Source: Pseudomonas mandelii
GTDB lineage: Bacteria; Pseudomonadota; Gammaproteobacteria; Pseudomonadales; Pseudomonadaceae
DNA: 64,000 bases
Direction of reading: 5' to 3'
Assembly (NCBI RefSeq): GCF_900106065.1
Contig: NZ_LT629796.1
Coordinates: 4,247,501 to 4,311,500, forward strand
The position numbers were made by a program, and so were the translations under genes. Shown piece by piece: positions 9,136 through 18,285 of the stretch; within the stretch, counting starts at the first letter, position 1, and every line of letters starts with the position of its first letter. Under the pieces are notes generated by a model. That model was not told where the DNA came from. It did not search any database and was given only the letters and a program-made list of their open reading frames with translations.

Positions 9136-10341
9136 TTATGCAGCCGCCAACGCAGCCTTCGGCGAAACACTCAAAAACCGCAACAACGCCAACAGCGGGA
9201 ACGCGCTGCCCACGATCACGATCCACAGCCAGCCGCCATGCTCATACACTGCGCTGGCCACCGATGAACCGAACGCGCCGCCGATGAAGATGCTGGTCAT
9301 GTACAACGCATTCAAGCGGCTGCGGCTTTTGGCGTCGAGGGCGTAGACCGCGCGTTGGCCGAGGACCATGTTCATTTGCACGCAGAAGTCGAGGACCACG
9401 CCCGTGACCGCGAGACCGATGACGCTGTAGACCGGATGGATGAACGCTGGCAGGAAGCTCAGGCTGGCGAACAGCAGGGCCAGTAAGGAGGCGATGCGGG
9501 TGTGGCCGGCATCGGCCAGTCGACCGGCAATCGGCGCGGCGATCGCACCGATGGCACCGACCAGGGCGAAGATCGCGATCTGGGTTTGCGACAGGCCGTG
9601 ATTGCGCGCCAGCTCCAGCGGCACGGCGGTCCAGAACAGGCTGAACGTGGCGAACATGCAACCCTGGTAGAACGCGCGCTGACGCAACACCGGTTGCTGG
9701 CGCCGCAGCGTCCATAGCGAACCGAGCAACTGGCCATAAGAGGCGCTGTGATCCGGCTGACGCTTGGGAATGGTCAACGCCAGCACGATGCTGATCGCCG
9801 CCATCAACGCCGCCGCGATCACAAACATCGCGCGCCAGCCGAAGTGGTCCGCCACGACGCTGGACACCGGCCGCGCCAACAGAATCCCCAGCAGCAAACC
9901 GCCCATGATCCCGCCGACGACCCGACCGCGTGACTCTTCCGGCGCGAGGTGCGCCGCCAGCGGAATCAGGATCTGCACCGACACCGAACTGAAACCCACC
10001 AGCAACGAGATCAGCAAAAACACGTTCGGCTGATCGGTAAACGCCGCGCCCAACAGGCTGGCAATCGCCACCACGGTGGTGATGATCATCAGTCGACGGT
10101 TTTCCAGCAGATCGCCCAGCGGCACCAGAAAGAACAGACCCAGCGCGTAACCAATCTGGGTCAGCGAAACAATCAGGCTGGCCATGGTGCTGGTCAGGCC
10201 GATGTCCGGCGCGATCAGGCCGATGATCGGCTGGGCGTAGTAGATGTTGGCCACAATCGCGCCGCAGCAGAAGGCGAACAGCAGCACCATGCCTTTGGTC
10301 ATTGTCGCGGTGCCGTGGGGCACCTGGGTCGCTGGGTTCAT
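9136..10341 (-). CDS. MFS transporter (DHA1-like efflux permease)
   Basis: 401 residues with about twelve membrane helices. The first helix carries GAIVANIYYAQPIIG, a motif common in a Pseudomonas/enterobacterial MFS group related to sugar- or drug-efflux permeases. The A-loop motif after helix 2 appears as GDLLENRRLM. The ribosome site before the ATG is weak, and a second methionine at residue 15 could be used. The gene stands alone; the substrate cannot be predicted. Confidence 0.85.
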   Translation of the reverse strand: MNPATQVPHGTATMTKGMVLLFAFCCGAIVANIYYAQPIIGLIAPDIGLTSTMASLIVSLTQIGYALGLFFLVPLGDLLENRRLMIITTVVAIASLLGAAFTDQPNVFLLISLLVGFSSVSVQILIPLAAHLAPEESRGRVVGGIMGGLLLGILLARPVSSVVADHFGWRAMFVIAAALMAAISIVLALTIPKRQPDHSASYGQLLGSLWTLRRQQPVLRQRAFYQGCMFATFSLFWTAVPLELARNHGLSQTQIAIFALVGAIGAIAAPIAGRLADAGHTRIASLLALLFASLSFLPAFIHPVYSVIGLAVTGVVLDFCVQMNMVLGQRAVYALDAKSRSRLNALYMTSIFIGGAFGSSVASAVYEHGGWLWIVIVGSAFPLLALLRFLSVSPKAALAAA

Positions 10342-10575
10342 AACGTGTCTCGCTGAACAGAAGGGAATGCGCGCAGGCTAAAGAGGTATCGGATTCGGCA
10401 GAAGAGGGATTGGAGTGATAGCAATCATTCCTTTGCGGAATGAGTGACGGACAGGAGTGCTGTCCATCGATAAACCTTGCGTCAAAATATCGAGCTCCGA
10501 TGATACATTCACTTACATCCTGTTCGATAGCGTGCTTATGTTCTCCTTCACGATTCATAACCGGAAGGCACTTCC

Positions 10576-11205
10576 ATGAATGCGATGTTTCGTCACCTTG
10601 TACGCGGTGTTTCAGTGGTTACCTTGGTCGGCCTGGTCACGGCAGGTCTGGCCCAGGCCGCCGACGCGCCGGGCCTGCGCATTGGCGTGCGCGGCGAGAT
10701 CACTGGGGTCAGCCCCGACGTCTTGAAAGTCCACGTCAACACTGGCGAAAACGTGGTTATCAACCTGACCAACGACACCAAAGTCCGCGCCGTTACCCTG
10801 GCCAATATCGAAGACATCAAACCCGGCAGCTACGTTGGATCGGCGGCCATTCCGCAAGACGATGGCACCTTGAAGGCGCTGGAAGTCCACGTCTTTCCAC
10901 CGGAACTGGCGGGCAGCGGCGACGGGCATCGGCCGTTCGATCTGGTCAAGGGCAGTAGCATGACCAATGGCAGCGTGGGCGATCTGGTGGTCAGCAATGG
11001 CCGGATGTTGACCGTCAACTACAAGGGCGGGCAGCAGAAGATCCTGGTGCCGGAGGATGTGCCGATCGTGAATTTGATGCCGGGGGACAGGAGTTTGCTG
11101 AAGGTGGGGGTGAAGATCGTGACATTCGTCACCCAAAGTGCAGACGGGACACTGACTGCGCAATCGATCTCGGCGGGCAAGGATGGCGTTACCCCACCGA
11201 TGTGA
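10576..11205 (+). CDS. Secreted DUF5666-like protein of unknown function
   Basis: 209 residues with a clear Sec signal peptide ending AQAA (about residue 31) and a mature part of repeated small beta domains (RGEITGVSPDVLKVHVNTGE; GSYVGSAAIPQDDGTLKALE; NGRMLTVNYKGGQQKILVP). This alternation of short OB-like strands resembles DUF5666-type periplasmic proteins; the family assignment is tentative. GGAAGG lies eight bases before the ATG. It stands alone between a minus-strand MFS gene and a REPIN. Confidence 0.7.
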   Translation: MNAMFRHLVRGVSVVTLVGLVTAGLAQAADAPGLRIGVRGEITGVSPDVLKVHVNTGENVVINLTNDTKVRAVTLANIEDIKPGSYVGSAAIPQDDGTLKALEVHVFPPELAGSGDGHRPFDLVKGSSMTNGSVGDLVVSNGRMLTVNYKGGQQKILVPEDVPIVNLMPGDRSLLKVGVKIVTFVTQSADGTLTAQSISAGKDGVTPPM

Positions 11206-11221
11206 AGGCAGAGCAAAAACC

Positions 11222-11313
11222 CTGTAGGAGTGAGCCTGCTCGCGATAGCGGAATGTCAGTTGATATCAATGTTGAATAACACTTCGCTATCGCGAGCAGG
11301 CTCACTCCTACAG
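11222..11313. repeat. REPIN (GTAGGAGTGAGCCTGCTCGCGA class)
   Basis: Two REP units in inverted orientation (11222-11250 and 11285-11313) around a 34-bp spacer; each starts with CTGTAGGAGTGAGCCTGCTC. Such pairs are moved by RAYT transposases, one of which is at 21936. Confidence 0.85.
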
Positions 11314-11350
11314 AGGATCTTCAGTGAACTTGGGTTTTGTGTTCGACCAC

Positions 11351-11382
11351 GAGAAAGGCGACCTTCTCAGGTCGCCTTTCTC
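11351..11382. terminator. Terminator downstream of the sulfate-binding protein gene
   Basis: A 14-bp perfect stem (GAGAAAGGCGACCT and its complement) with a TCTC loop, just past the minus-strand sulfate-binding gene. The T-tract is interrupted (TTTCTCG). Confidence 0.75.
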
Positions 11383-11396
11383 GTTGGGCTCAGGAA

Positions 11397-12395
11397 TTAC
11401 TGGCCGCTGTAGATCTGATCAAAGACCCCGCCATCATTGAAGTGGGTCTTCTGTACGGTGCGCCAGTCACCAAAGGTCTTCTCCACCGACAGGAAGTCCA
11501 CTTTCGGGAAGCGATCGGTGTACTTGGCCAGCACCGCCGGGTCACGCGGACGCAGGTAGTTGGTCGCTGCAATTTCCTGACCTTCCGGGGACCACAGGTA
11601 CTTCAGGTATTCCTCGGCCGCGGCGCGGGTGCCTTTTTTGTCGACGGTTTTGTCGACCACCGACACCGGCGGCTCGGCTTCAGCGGAGACGCTTGGGTAG
11701 ATCACTTCAAACTGGTCACGACCAAACTCACGGGCAATCATTTCCGCTTCGTTTTCGAAGGTCACCAGCACGTCACCGAGCTGGTTGGTCATGAACGTGG
11801 TCGTCGCGGCACGGCCACCGGTATCGAGCACCGGCGCTTGCTTGAACAGCTTGCCGACGAAATCCTTGGCCTTGTTCTCGTCACCGCCGTTTTTCAGCAC
11901 ATACCCCCAGGCAGACAGGTAGGTGTAGCGACCGTTACCCGAGGTCTTCGGGTTCGGTACGATCACTTGCACGCCGTCCTTGAGCAGGTCAGGCCAGTCT
12001 TTCAGGGCTTTCGGGTTGCCTTTGCGGACGATGAACACGGTGGCCGAGGTGAACGGTGCGCTGTTGTTCGGCAGGCGGGTGACCCAGTTGTCCGGGATCA
12101 GTTTGCCGTTGTCCGCCAGGGCGTTGATGTCGGTGGCCATGTTCATGGTGATGACGTCAGCCGGCAGGCCATCGATCACCGAACGCGCCTGTTTGCTGGA
12201 GCCGCCGAAGGACATCTGCAGGGTGATGTTCTCGTTGTGCTCGGCTTGCCAGTGTTTCTGGAACGCAGTGTTGTAGTCCTTGTAGAAATCGCGCATCACG
12301 TCGTAGGAAACGTTGAGCAGGGTCGGTGCGGCCTGAGCCACGCTGGTCAATGCCAGGCCAGCGGCCAGAAGTGAGGCGCCAAAGAGTTTTTTCAC
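11397..12395 (-). CDS. sbp: Periplasmic sulfate-binding protein (orphan)
   Basis: 332 residues: a signal peptide ending AQAA, then a type II periplasmic binding fold with the family signatures NVSYDVMRDFYKDYN, SFGGSSKQARSVIDGLPADV and NPKTSGNGRYTYLSAWG. It delivers sulfate or thiosulfate to a CysTWA ABC permease, but no permease gene is adjacent, so it must dock on one encoded elsewhere. It starts with GTG, with AAGGA seven bases before it. By neighbourhood it resembles the P. aeruginosa gene called cysP that stands alone near ccm and gcl. Confidence 0.9.
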   Translation of the reverse strand: MKKLFGASLLAAGLALTSVAQAAPTLLNVSYDVMRDFYKDYNTAFQKHWQAEHNENITLQMSFGGSSKQARSVIDGLPADVITMNMATDINALADNGKLIPDNWVTRLPNNSAPFTSATVFIVRKGNPKALKDWPDLLKDGVQVIVPNPKTSGNGRYTYLSAWGYVLKNGGDENKAKDFVGKLFKQAPVLDTGGRAATTTFMTNQLGDVLVTFENEAEMIAREFGRDQFEVIYPSVSAEAEPPVSVVDKTVDKKGTRAAAEEYLKYLWSPEGQEIAATNYLRPRDPAVLAKYTDRFPKVDFLSVEKTFGDWRTVQKTHFNDGGVFDQIYSGQ

Positions 12396-12488
12396 TGCGC
12401 AGTCCTTGTTCTGATTTAAAAGTGAGGCAATTTGCCAGCGACTATAGCCGGGCTCGCATAGACCCTTAAAGATTAAAAAGCTCTTTGC

Positions 12489-13313
12489 TTATTCCCGTTT
12501 CTTAAACAGAGCGTTGCCGCACCGTGAGCAGAATGCCGCACCGTGTTCGTGACTGGTTTTCTTGCACACCGGGCAGTCGTGTTGCAGCTGTTCACCACGC
12601 ATGGCATTGGCCAGTTCGGCGGTGAAAATACCGGTCGGCACGGCGATGATCGAGTAACCGGTGATCATTACCAGCGACGAAATCACCTGGCCCAGTGGCG
12701 TCTTGGGCACGATGTCGCCGAAGCCCACCGTGGTCAGCGTGACGATCGCCCAGTAGATGCCTTTGGGAATGCTGGTGAAGCCGTGTTCCGGGCCTTCGAT
12801 CACGTACATCAACGTGCCGAATACCGTCACCAGCGTGCAGACGCTGACCAGAAACACCACGATCTTCTGTTTGCTGCCGCGCAGCGCCGACATCAAATAG
12901 TTGGCTTGCTTGAGGTAGGGGCTGAGCTTGAGCACGCGGAAAATCCGCAGCATCCGGATGATCCGGATGATCAGCAGGTACTGCGCATCGGCGTAATACA
13001 GCGCCAGGATGCCGGGCACGATCGCCAGCAGATCCACCAGCCCATAAAAGCTGAACGCGTAGCGCAACGGCTTGGGTGAGCAATACAGGCGCAAGCCATA
13101 TTCGATGGCGAAGATGACGGTGAAGCCCCACTCGATGTACGCCAGCACGTCGGCGTAGTTCTTGTGGACCGTGTCGATGCTGTCGAGCATCACGATCACG
13201 ATGCTGGCGAGGATAATCAACAGCAGGATGCCGTCGAAGCGCCGCCCCGCCTTGGTGTCGCTTTGGAAAACCATGACGTAAAGCTCTTCACGCCAGTTTT
13301 TGCTGCTGTCCAT
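12489..13313 (-). CDS. Voltage-gated-type potassium channel with C-terminal zinc ribbon
   Basis: 274 residues with the six-helix Kv layout. S4 carries spaced arginines (IIRIIRMLRIFRVLKLS, 115-131), then the pore helix and selectivity filter TTVGFGD (194-200) and S6 with the PTG hinge region. A short cytoplasmic tail ends in a four-cysteine zinc ribbon (C247, C250, C262, C265). It probably forms a tetrameric K+ channel in the inner membrane. The ATG at 13313 is preferred over an upstream TTG at 13331. It lies 21 bases after the urea transporter gene on the same strand. Confidence 0.88.
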   Translation of the reverse strand: MDSSKNWREELYVMVFQSDTKAGRRFDGILLLIILASIVIVMLDSIDTVHKNYADVLAYIEWGFTVIFAIEYGLRLYCSPKPLRYAFSFYGLVDLLAIVPGILALYYADAQYLLIIRIIRMLRIFRVLKLSPYLKQANYLMSALRGSKQKIVVFLVSVCTLVTVFGTLMYVIEGPEHGFTSIPKGIYWAIVTLTTVGFGDIVPKTPLGQVISSLVMITGYSIIAVPTGIFTAELANAMRGEQLQHDCPVCKKTSHEHGAAFCSRCGNALFKKRE

Positions 13314-13334
13314 GGATACCGCCTGAACCAATGA

Positions 13335-14249
13335 TCAGCGAAGCCTAGGTTGATTCTCCTCAATAGCGCAAGGCGCACGGGTGACAGCGGTGATGCCGAG
13401 CAGTTGAACAACCGTGCGGACCAGCCAGCAGGCGAGGATGAACGGCGCGGTCAGCGTCGGCAGGCCGATGGCGGAAAACACCGGCGTCAGCAACAACGCT
13501 GATGCGATGCCGGCCAGCGGCAACCACGGCTGCTGGCGCAGCGAGCTCAAGGCGAGGGCGGTGAGGACGGCGTTATAGCCACCGAGGCCGATCAATGCGC
13601 TGTAAGCGTCGTGATGCAGCAGGCTCCAGCCCATGCCCGCGACAGACGCCAACAACGCCCAGCAAAAGGCGCGACGATCAGCGATCAGCAAACCCACGGC
13701 AATCATGGCCCCGGCCAGCGGATGACCGAGGAACATCACCTGGCCGAAGCCTTTGAGCGGTGCGGCGAGCATGTTCAGCGTGTTGATTTCGATCAGATGC
13801 GCTTTTGTCGAGGGAGTGGCGAAGCACAGAAGCACCCAGCCCAACCCAACGAAGGGCGCCGTATAGGCAGGCAGGTAATGGCTGACCCGGACGCGTTTGA
13901 GCCATTGCTGCGTCAGCATCGCACTCAGTCCGCCCGCAGCAATGATCAGCGGCGGCAACAGTGCTGACCAAGGGAAATACAGGCTCAGCAAAAGACCGAG
14001 CAAGACACCGTTGTAACTGAACAGCCCGGCCTGACGATCGGCCTTGGCGTAACCGCGTCGTTGCGCGGTGAGCAACCCGGCGACGCCGCCCAGCAGCGCA
14101 CCGCCGAGCAGGGTAGGTGCGGTGAAAAGAATCGCCAACAGGCACAGCAGACCAAACAGCGGATGGCGCTGGAGGAAGATCTGGCTGAAGCCATTGAGCA
14201 GGGCAGTCGCCCAATCGGGGCAGTGGGTGTTGAAGTGGTTGGCAGGCAT
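13335..14249 (-). CDS. Urea transporter (UT family)
   Basis: 304 residues, about ten membrane helices in two homologous halves, with UT signatures such as GLFSYNGVLLGLLLSLYF and, in the second half, GLGGYNAVLTALALSSL, the duplicated 'YNG/YNA' selectivity segment. UT proteins are trimeric channels for passive urea uptake. The ATG at 14249 (MPANHF) is chosen; an earlier TTG start would run into the REPIN. No urease gene is present here. It is followed closely by a potassium channel gene. Confidence 0.87.
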   Translation of the reverse strand: MPANHFNTHCPDWATALLNGFSQIFLQRHPLFGLLCLLAILFTAPTLLGGALLGGVAGLLTAQRRGYAKADRQAGLFSYNGVLLGLLLSLYFPWSALLPPLIIAAGGLSAMLTQQWLKRVRVSHYLPAYTAPFVGLGWVLLCFATPSTKAHLIEINTLNMLAAPLKGFGQVMFLGHPLAGAMIAVGLLIADRRAFCWALLASVAGMGWSLLHHDAYSALIGLGGYNAVLTALALSSLRQQPWLPLAGIASALLLTPVFSAIGLPTLTAPFILACWLVRTVVQLLGITAVTRAPCAIEENQPRLR

Positions 14250-14282
14250 TTTTTTGTGAGTCAGGAGGAGCGAGTAATCGTT

Positions 14283-14373
14283 CTTCGCGGGCAAGCCTCG
14301 CTCCTACAGGGTTTGCATCGTGCCAAATATCGGGATCACGCAAATCCTGTAGGAGCGAGGCTTGCCCGCGAAA
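14283..14373. repeat. REPIN (GTAGGAGCGAGGCTTGCCCGCGAA class)
   Basis: Inverted pair of 26-bp units at 14283-14308 and 14348-14373, sitting between the urea transporter start and the end of the pyruvate kinase gene. This is a different REP class from the one at 11222. Confidence 0.85.
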
Positions 14374-14388
14374 AGGCCGGTAAGGACG

Positions 14389-15804
14389 CTAAATCAAGGT
14401 CTCGATACGCAACGAGTTAGTCGACCCCGGTTGCCCAAACGGCACACCGGCCGTGATCAACAAGGTATCCCCGCGTTGCGCCATGCCTTGGGCCTGCGCG
14501 ATCTCCAGCGCCGTCGAACACACTTCATCCACTTGCCGCAGCCTGTCATTGACCACCGAGTGCACGCCCCACGCCACCGTCAAGCGGCGCGCCGTTTGCA
14601 GGTTCGGCGTCAGGTTCAGGATCGGCACCGTCGGCCGTTCCCGCGCCGCACGCAGGCTCGACGTCCCGGACTCGCTGTAGTTCACCAGCACCGCCACCGG
14701 CAGCACGTTACTGATGCGACGAATCGCACAGCTGATCGCATCGGAAACCGTCGCCTCGGCCTTCGGCCGGCTCACGTCCAGTTGCGCCTGATAATCCGGG
14801 CCGTTTTCCACTTGGCGAATGATCTTGCTCATCATTTGCACGGCTTCCAGCGGGTACTCGCCCGAGGCGGTTTCCGCCGACAGCATCACCGCATCGGCCC
14901 CTTCAGCCACGGCGTTGGCCACATCCGTGACTTCGGCGCGGGTCGGGGCCGGGGAGAAGCGCATCGATTCGAGCATCTGCGTCGCCACTACCACCGGTTT
15001 GCCGAGTTCGCGGCAGAGGCTGATGATGTTTTTCTGGATCTGCGGCACGCTTTCCGCCGGCACTTCCACGCCCAGGTCACCGCGAGCGACCATGATCGCA
15101 TCGCTCAACTCGGCGATTTCCCGCAGCTGAGTCACCGCCGATGGCTTCTCGATCTTGGCCATCAAGAACGCCTTGTCGCCGATCAGTTCGCGGGCTTCGC
15201 GGATGTCTTCAGGACGCTGCACGAACGACAGCGCAACCCAGTCCACACCCAGCTCCAGACCGAAGCTCAAGTCGCGGCGATCCTTGGCGGTCAGCGGGCT
15301 CAGTTCCAGCACCGCTTGGGGCACGTTCACGCCTTTGCGGTCCGAGAGTTCGCCGCCGTTGAGCACCGTGGTGTCAATGGCGTCGGCGTACTTGGTGACC
15401 ACGCGCAGACGCAGCTTGCCGTCGTCCAGCAGCAGGTCCATGCCGGGCTCGAGTGCGGCGATGATTTCCGGATGCGGCAGGTTGACCCGGCGCTGATCGC
15501 CCGGCGTCGGGTCGAGGTCCAGGCGCAGGGCCTGGCCGCGATGCAGTTGCACCTTGCCCTCGGCGAATTTGCCGACCCGCAGCTTCGGGCCTTGCAGGTC
15601 CATCAGAATGCCCAAGGGGTAATTGAGCTGGCGCTCGACTTCACGAATCCACTGGTATCGCTGCGCGTGGTCAGCGTGATCGCCGTGGCTGAAGTTCAGG
15701 CGAAAGATGTTGACCCCGGCCTGCACCAGCTCACGGATGTCATCGATCCCGTCGGTGGCTGGGCCCAGGGTGGCGAGGATTTTGACCTTTTTATCAGGCG
15801 TCAT
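14389..15804 (-). CDS. pykF: Pyruvate kinase
   Basis: 471 residues, full length. Signatures include KILATLGPATDG at the N-terminus, FRLNFSHGDHADH, the catalytic lysine segment FLMAKIEKPSAV and the PK motif MLSAETASGEYPLEAVQMM. It converts phosphoenolpyruvate and ADP to pyruvate and ATP. It is the last gene of the glyoxylate/glycerate operon and overlaps ttuD by 11 bases, so here it probably finishes glyoxylate conversion to pyruvate. The symbol follows the P. aeruginosa gcl-linked isozyme usually called pykF. Confidence 0.95.
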   Translation of the reverse strand: MTPDKKVKILATLGPATDGIDDIRELVQAGVNIFRLNFSHGDHADHAQRYQWIREVERQLNYPLGILMDLQGPKLRVGKFAEGKVQLHRGQALRLDLDPTPGDQRRVNLPHPEIIAALEPGMDLLLDDGKLRLRVVTKYADAIDTTVLNGGELSDRKGVNVPQAVLELSPLTAKDRRDLSFGLELGVDWVALSFVQRPEDIREARELIGDKAFLMAKIEKPSAVTQLREIAELSDAIMVARGDLGVEVPAESVPQIQKNIISLCRELGKPVVVATQMLESMRFSPAPTRAEVTDVANAVAEGADAVMLSAETASGEYPLEAVQMMSKIIRQVENGPDYQAQLDVSRPKAEATVSDAISCAIRRISNVLPVAVLVNYSESGTSSLRAARERPTVPILNLTPNLQTARRLTVAWGVHSVVNDRLRQVDEVCSTALEIAQAQGMAQRGDTLLITAGVPFGQPGSTNSLRIETLI

Positions 15805-17074
15805 TGTTAGGGCTCTCGAGGATCAGGATGGCGCGGAAGTCGTTGACGTTGGTGCGGGTCGGTTCGGTGACGATCAATGCGTCCAGCGCCTCGAAATAGC
15901 CGTAGCCATTGTTGTTGTCCAACTCGTCGCTGGCGCTCAGGCCGAGGGCGGCGGCGCGGGCGTAGCTGTCCGGGGTCATGATCGCGCCGGCGTTGTCTTC
16001 GGAACCGTCGATGCCGTCGGTGTCACCGGCAAGGGCGTAGACACCGGGCAGGCCTTTGAGGCTGTCGGTCAGGCTCAGCAGGAATTCGGCGTTGCGTCCG
16101 CCACGGCCATTGCCGCGCACGGTGACGGTGGTTTCGCCGCCCGACAAAATCACGCAGGGCGCCGCCAATGGTTGGCCATGCAAGACCACTTGGCGGGCGA
16201 TGCCGGCATGAACCTTGGCCACTTCGCGGGATTCGCCTTCCAGGTCGCCGAGGATCAGCGGGCTGAAACCGGCCTGGTGCGCTTTCACGGCCGCCGCTTC
16301 AAGCGATTGCTGGGGGCGGGCGATCAACTGGAAGTGACTGCGCGCCAGGCTCGGATCGCCGGGCTTGACCGTCTCCGATTCCGGGCTCTGCAGCCAGGTT
16401 CGGACCGAGGCAGGGACGTCGATGCCGTAGCGTTTGAGGATCGCCAGGGCTTCGGCCGACGTGCTCGGGTCGGCCACGGTGGGGCCGGACGCGATGACGG
16501 TGGCGAGGTCGCCCGGCACATCGGAAATCGCGTAGGTATAAACAGTGGCCGGCCAGCAGGCCTTGCCGAGGCGGCCGCCCTTGATCGCCGAGAGGTGCTT
16601 GCGCACGCAATTCATCTCGCCGATGGTCGCGCCAGACTTGAGCAGGGCTTTGTTGATCGACTGCTTGTCGGCGAGGGTGATGCCGGCGGCCGGCAAGGCC
16701 AGCAGGGCAGAACCGCCGCCCGAGAGCAGGAAGATCACGCGGTCGTCTTCGCTCAGGTTACTGACCAGTTCAAACACGCGCTTGGCGACGGCTTGACCGG
16801 CTGCGTCCGGCACCGGGTGAGCCGCTTCGACGACTTCGATTTTTTCGCACGGGGCGCCGTGGCCGTAACGGGTGACCACCAGACCGCTGACTTCACCCTG
16901 CCAGCAACGCTCGACCACCTGCGCCATGGCGGCCGCGGCTTTGCCGGCGCCAATGACAATCACCCGACCGCTGCGATCTGTGGGCAAATGGGCTTCGAGG
17001 ACTTGCTGCGGATGGGCGGCGTCGATGGCTGTGGCGAACAGCTCGCGCAGGAATTGTTGCGGATCGACCGACAT
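15794..17074 (-). CDS. ttuD: Glycerate 2-kinase / hydroxypyruvate reductase-type protein (TtuD, MOFRL family)
   Basis: 426 residues of the two-domain MOFRL glycerate kinase fold: N-terminal GAGKAAAAMAQVVE and FLLSGGGSALLALPAAG, C-terminal LSGGETTVTVRGNGRGGRNAE and AGDTDGIDGSEDNAGA. Older annotation calls this family hydroxypyruvate reductase, but the fold and pathway position fit phosphorylation of D-glycerate to 2-phosphoglycerate. It starts with ATG, with GGGAGCCCGCC just before. A REPIN separates it from glxR, and its end overlaps the pyruvate kinase start. Confidence 0.9.
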   Translation of the reverse strand: MSVDPQQFLRELFATAIDAAHPQQVLEAHLPTDRSGRVIVIGAGKAAAAMAQVVERCWQGEVSGLVVTRYGHGAPCEKIEVVEAAHPVPDAAGQAVAKRVFELVSNLSEDDRVIFLLSGGGSALLALPAAGITLADKQSINKALLKSGATIGEMNCVRKHLSAIKGGRLGKACWPATVYTYAISDVPGDLATVIASGPTVADPSTSAEALAILKRYGIDVPASVRTWLQSPESETVKPGDPSLARSHFQLIARPQQSLEAAAVKAHQAGFSPLILGDLEGESREVAKVHAGIARQVVLHGQPLAAPCVILSGGETTVTVRGNGRGGRNAEFLLSLTDSLKGLPGVYALAGDTDGIDGSEDNAGAIMTPDSYARAAALGLSASDELDNNNGYGYFEALDALIVTEPTRTNVNDFRAILILESPNNDA

Positions 17075-17120
17075 GGCGGGCTCCCGGAATTCTTGTTATT
17101 TGAAGGTGCAACTCAGATCC

Positions 17121-17212
17121 CTGTGGGAGCTAACCTGCTAGCGAATGCGGTGTGTCAGCCAACATAGATGTTGAATGTGAAACCGCTTTCGCGAGCAGGC
17201 TCGCTCCCACAG
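17121..17212. repeat. REPIN (GTGGGAGC...GCTCGC class), partly degenerate
   Basis: Inverted pair CTGTGGGAGCTAACCTGCTA and CGCGAGCAGGCTCGCTCCCA at the ttuD/glxR junction. The left unit carries several substitutions that break the perfect palindrome. Confidence 0.75.
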
Positions 17213-17227
17213 GGTTTTGGGCAGGGC

Positions 17228-18118
17228 TTACTTATCGCGAATCGAGAAGTTCGCCATGTGTTCCAGGCCCTTGATCAGCGCCGAGTGGTCCCAGTTGCTA
17301 CCGCCGATGGCTGCGCAGGTGCTGAACACTTGCTGGGCGTTGGCGGTGTTCGGCAGGTTGATGTTCAGCTCTTTGGCACCTTGCAGGGCCAGGTTCAGGT
17401 CCTTCTGGTGCAGGCTGATGCGGAAGCCCGGGTCGAAGGTGCCTTTGATCATGCGCTCGCCGTGCACTTCGAGGATCTTCGAGGAGGCGAAACCACCCAT
17501 CAGCGCTTCACGGACCTTGGCGGGATCGGCACCGTTTTTCGCGGCGAACAGCAGTGCTTCGGCCACGGCCTGAATGTTCAGCGCGACGATGATCTGGTTC
17601 GCCACTTTCGCGGTCTGACCGTCGCCGTTACCACCGACCAGGGTGATGTTCTTGCCCATGGCCTGGAACAGCGGCAGCGCGCGTTCGAAGGCATCGGCAT
17701 CACCGCCGACCATGATGCTCAGGGTCGCGGCCTTGGCGCCGACTTCACCGCCGGACACTGGCGCATCAAGGTATTGAGCGCCTTTTTCGTTGACCTTGGC
17801 CGCGAAGGCCTTGGTAGCCGTCGGCGAGATCGAGCTCATGTCGATAACGATTTTGCCTTTGCCCACGCCGGCCGCAACGCCATCGGCGCGGAACAGCACG
17901 TCGTCGACCTGCGGGGTATCCGGCACCATGATGATGATGACTTCAGCTTCCTGGGCGACTTCTTTCGGGTTCGCCAGGGCGACGGCGCCACCGGCAATCA
18001 GGTCGGCCGGGGCGGCATCGTGGTGCGCCGACAGGAACAGGCTGTGACCGGCTTTCTGCAGGTTCAACGCCATTGGGTGGCCCATGATGCCGGTGCCGAT
18101 AAATCCGATTTTAGCCAT
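17228..18118 (-). CDS. glxR: Tartronate semialdehyde reductase (2-hydroxy-3-oxopropionate reductase)
   Basis: 296 residues of the beta-hydroxyacid dehydrogenase family: Rossmann start IGFIGTGIMGHPMALNL, substrate-binding APVSGGEVGA (about 120), and catalytic lysine in GQTAKVANQI (about 171). It reduces tartronate semialdehyde to D-glycerate with NAD(P)H. AGGAATTTC precedes the ATG. It lies in the gcl operon between hyi and ttuD with REPIN-containing gaps on both sides. Confidence 0.95.
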   Translation of the reverse strand: MAKIGFIGTGIMGHPMALNLQKAGHSLFLSAHHDAAPADLIAGGAVALANPKEVAQEAEVIIIMVPDTPQVDDVLFRADGVAAGVGKGKIVIDMSSISPTATKAFAAKVNEKGAQYLDAPVSGGEVGAKAATLSIMVGGDADAFERALPLFQAMGKNITLVGGNGDGQTAKVANQIIVALNIQAVAEALLFAAKNGADPAKVREALMGGFASSKILEVHGERMIKGTFDPGFRISLHQKDLNLALQGAKELNINLPNTANAQQVFSTCAAIGGSNWDHSALIKGLEHMANFSIRDK

Positions 18119-18180
18119 GAGAAATTCCTCTTGTTTTTATTGCTCTGTTCGCAAAATTCTTGGGTGTCGGCGAGGGCGCC

Positions 18181-18270
18181 TTCGCGGGCGAGCCTCGCTC
18201 CTACGGGTACGTGTCTGTCGCCCTGTTGCGTATCAACCTGATCCTGTAGGAACGAGGCTTGCCCGCGAAG
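18181..18270. repeat. REPIN (GTAGGAGCGAGGCTTGCCCGCGAA class)
   Basis: Inverted pair at 18181-18204 and 18244-18270 at the hyi/glxR junction, same class as 14283, with a few substitutions (GGGCGAGCC; AGGAACGAGG). Confidence 0.8.
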
Positions 18271-18285
18271 AACGATGACGCGGTA

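Noticed and set aside
14249..14294. Longer urea transporter start at TTG 14294
   Set aside because: The extra 15 residues are encoded by the adjacent REPIN sequence; ATG 14249 is a normal start.
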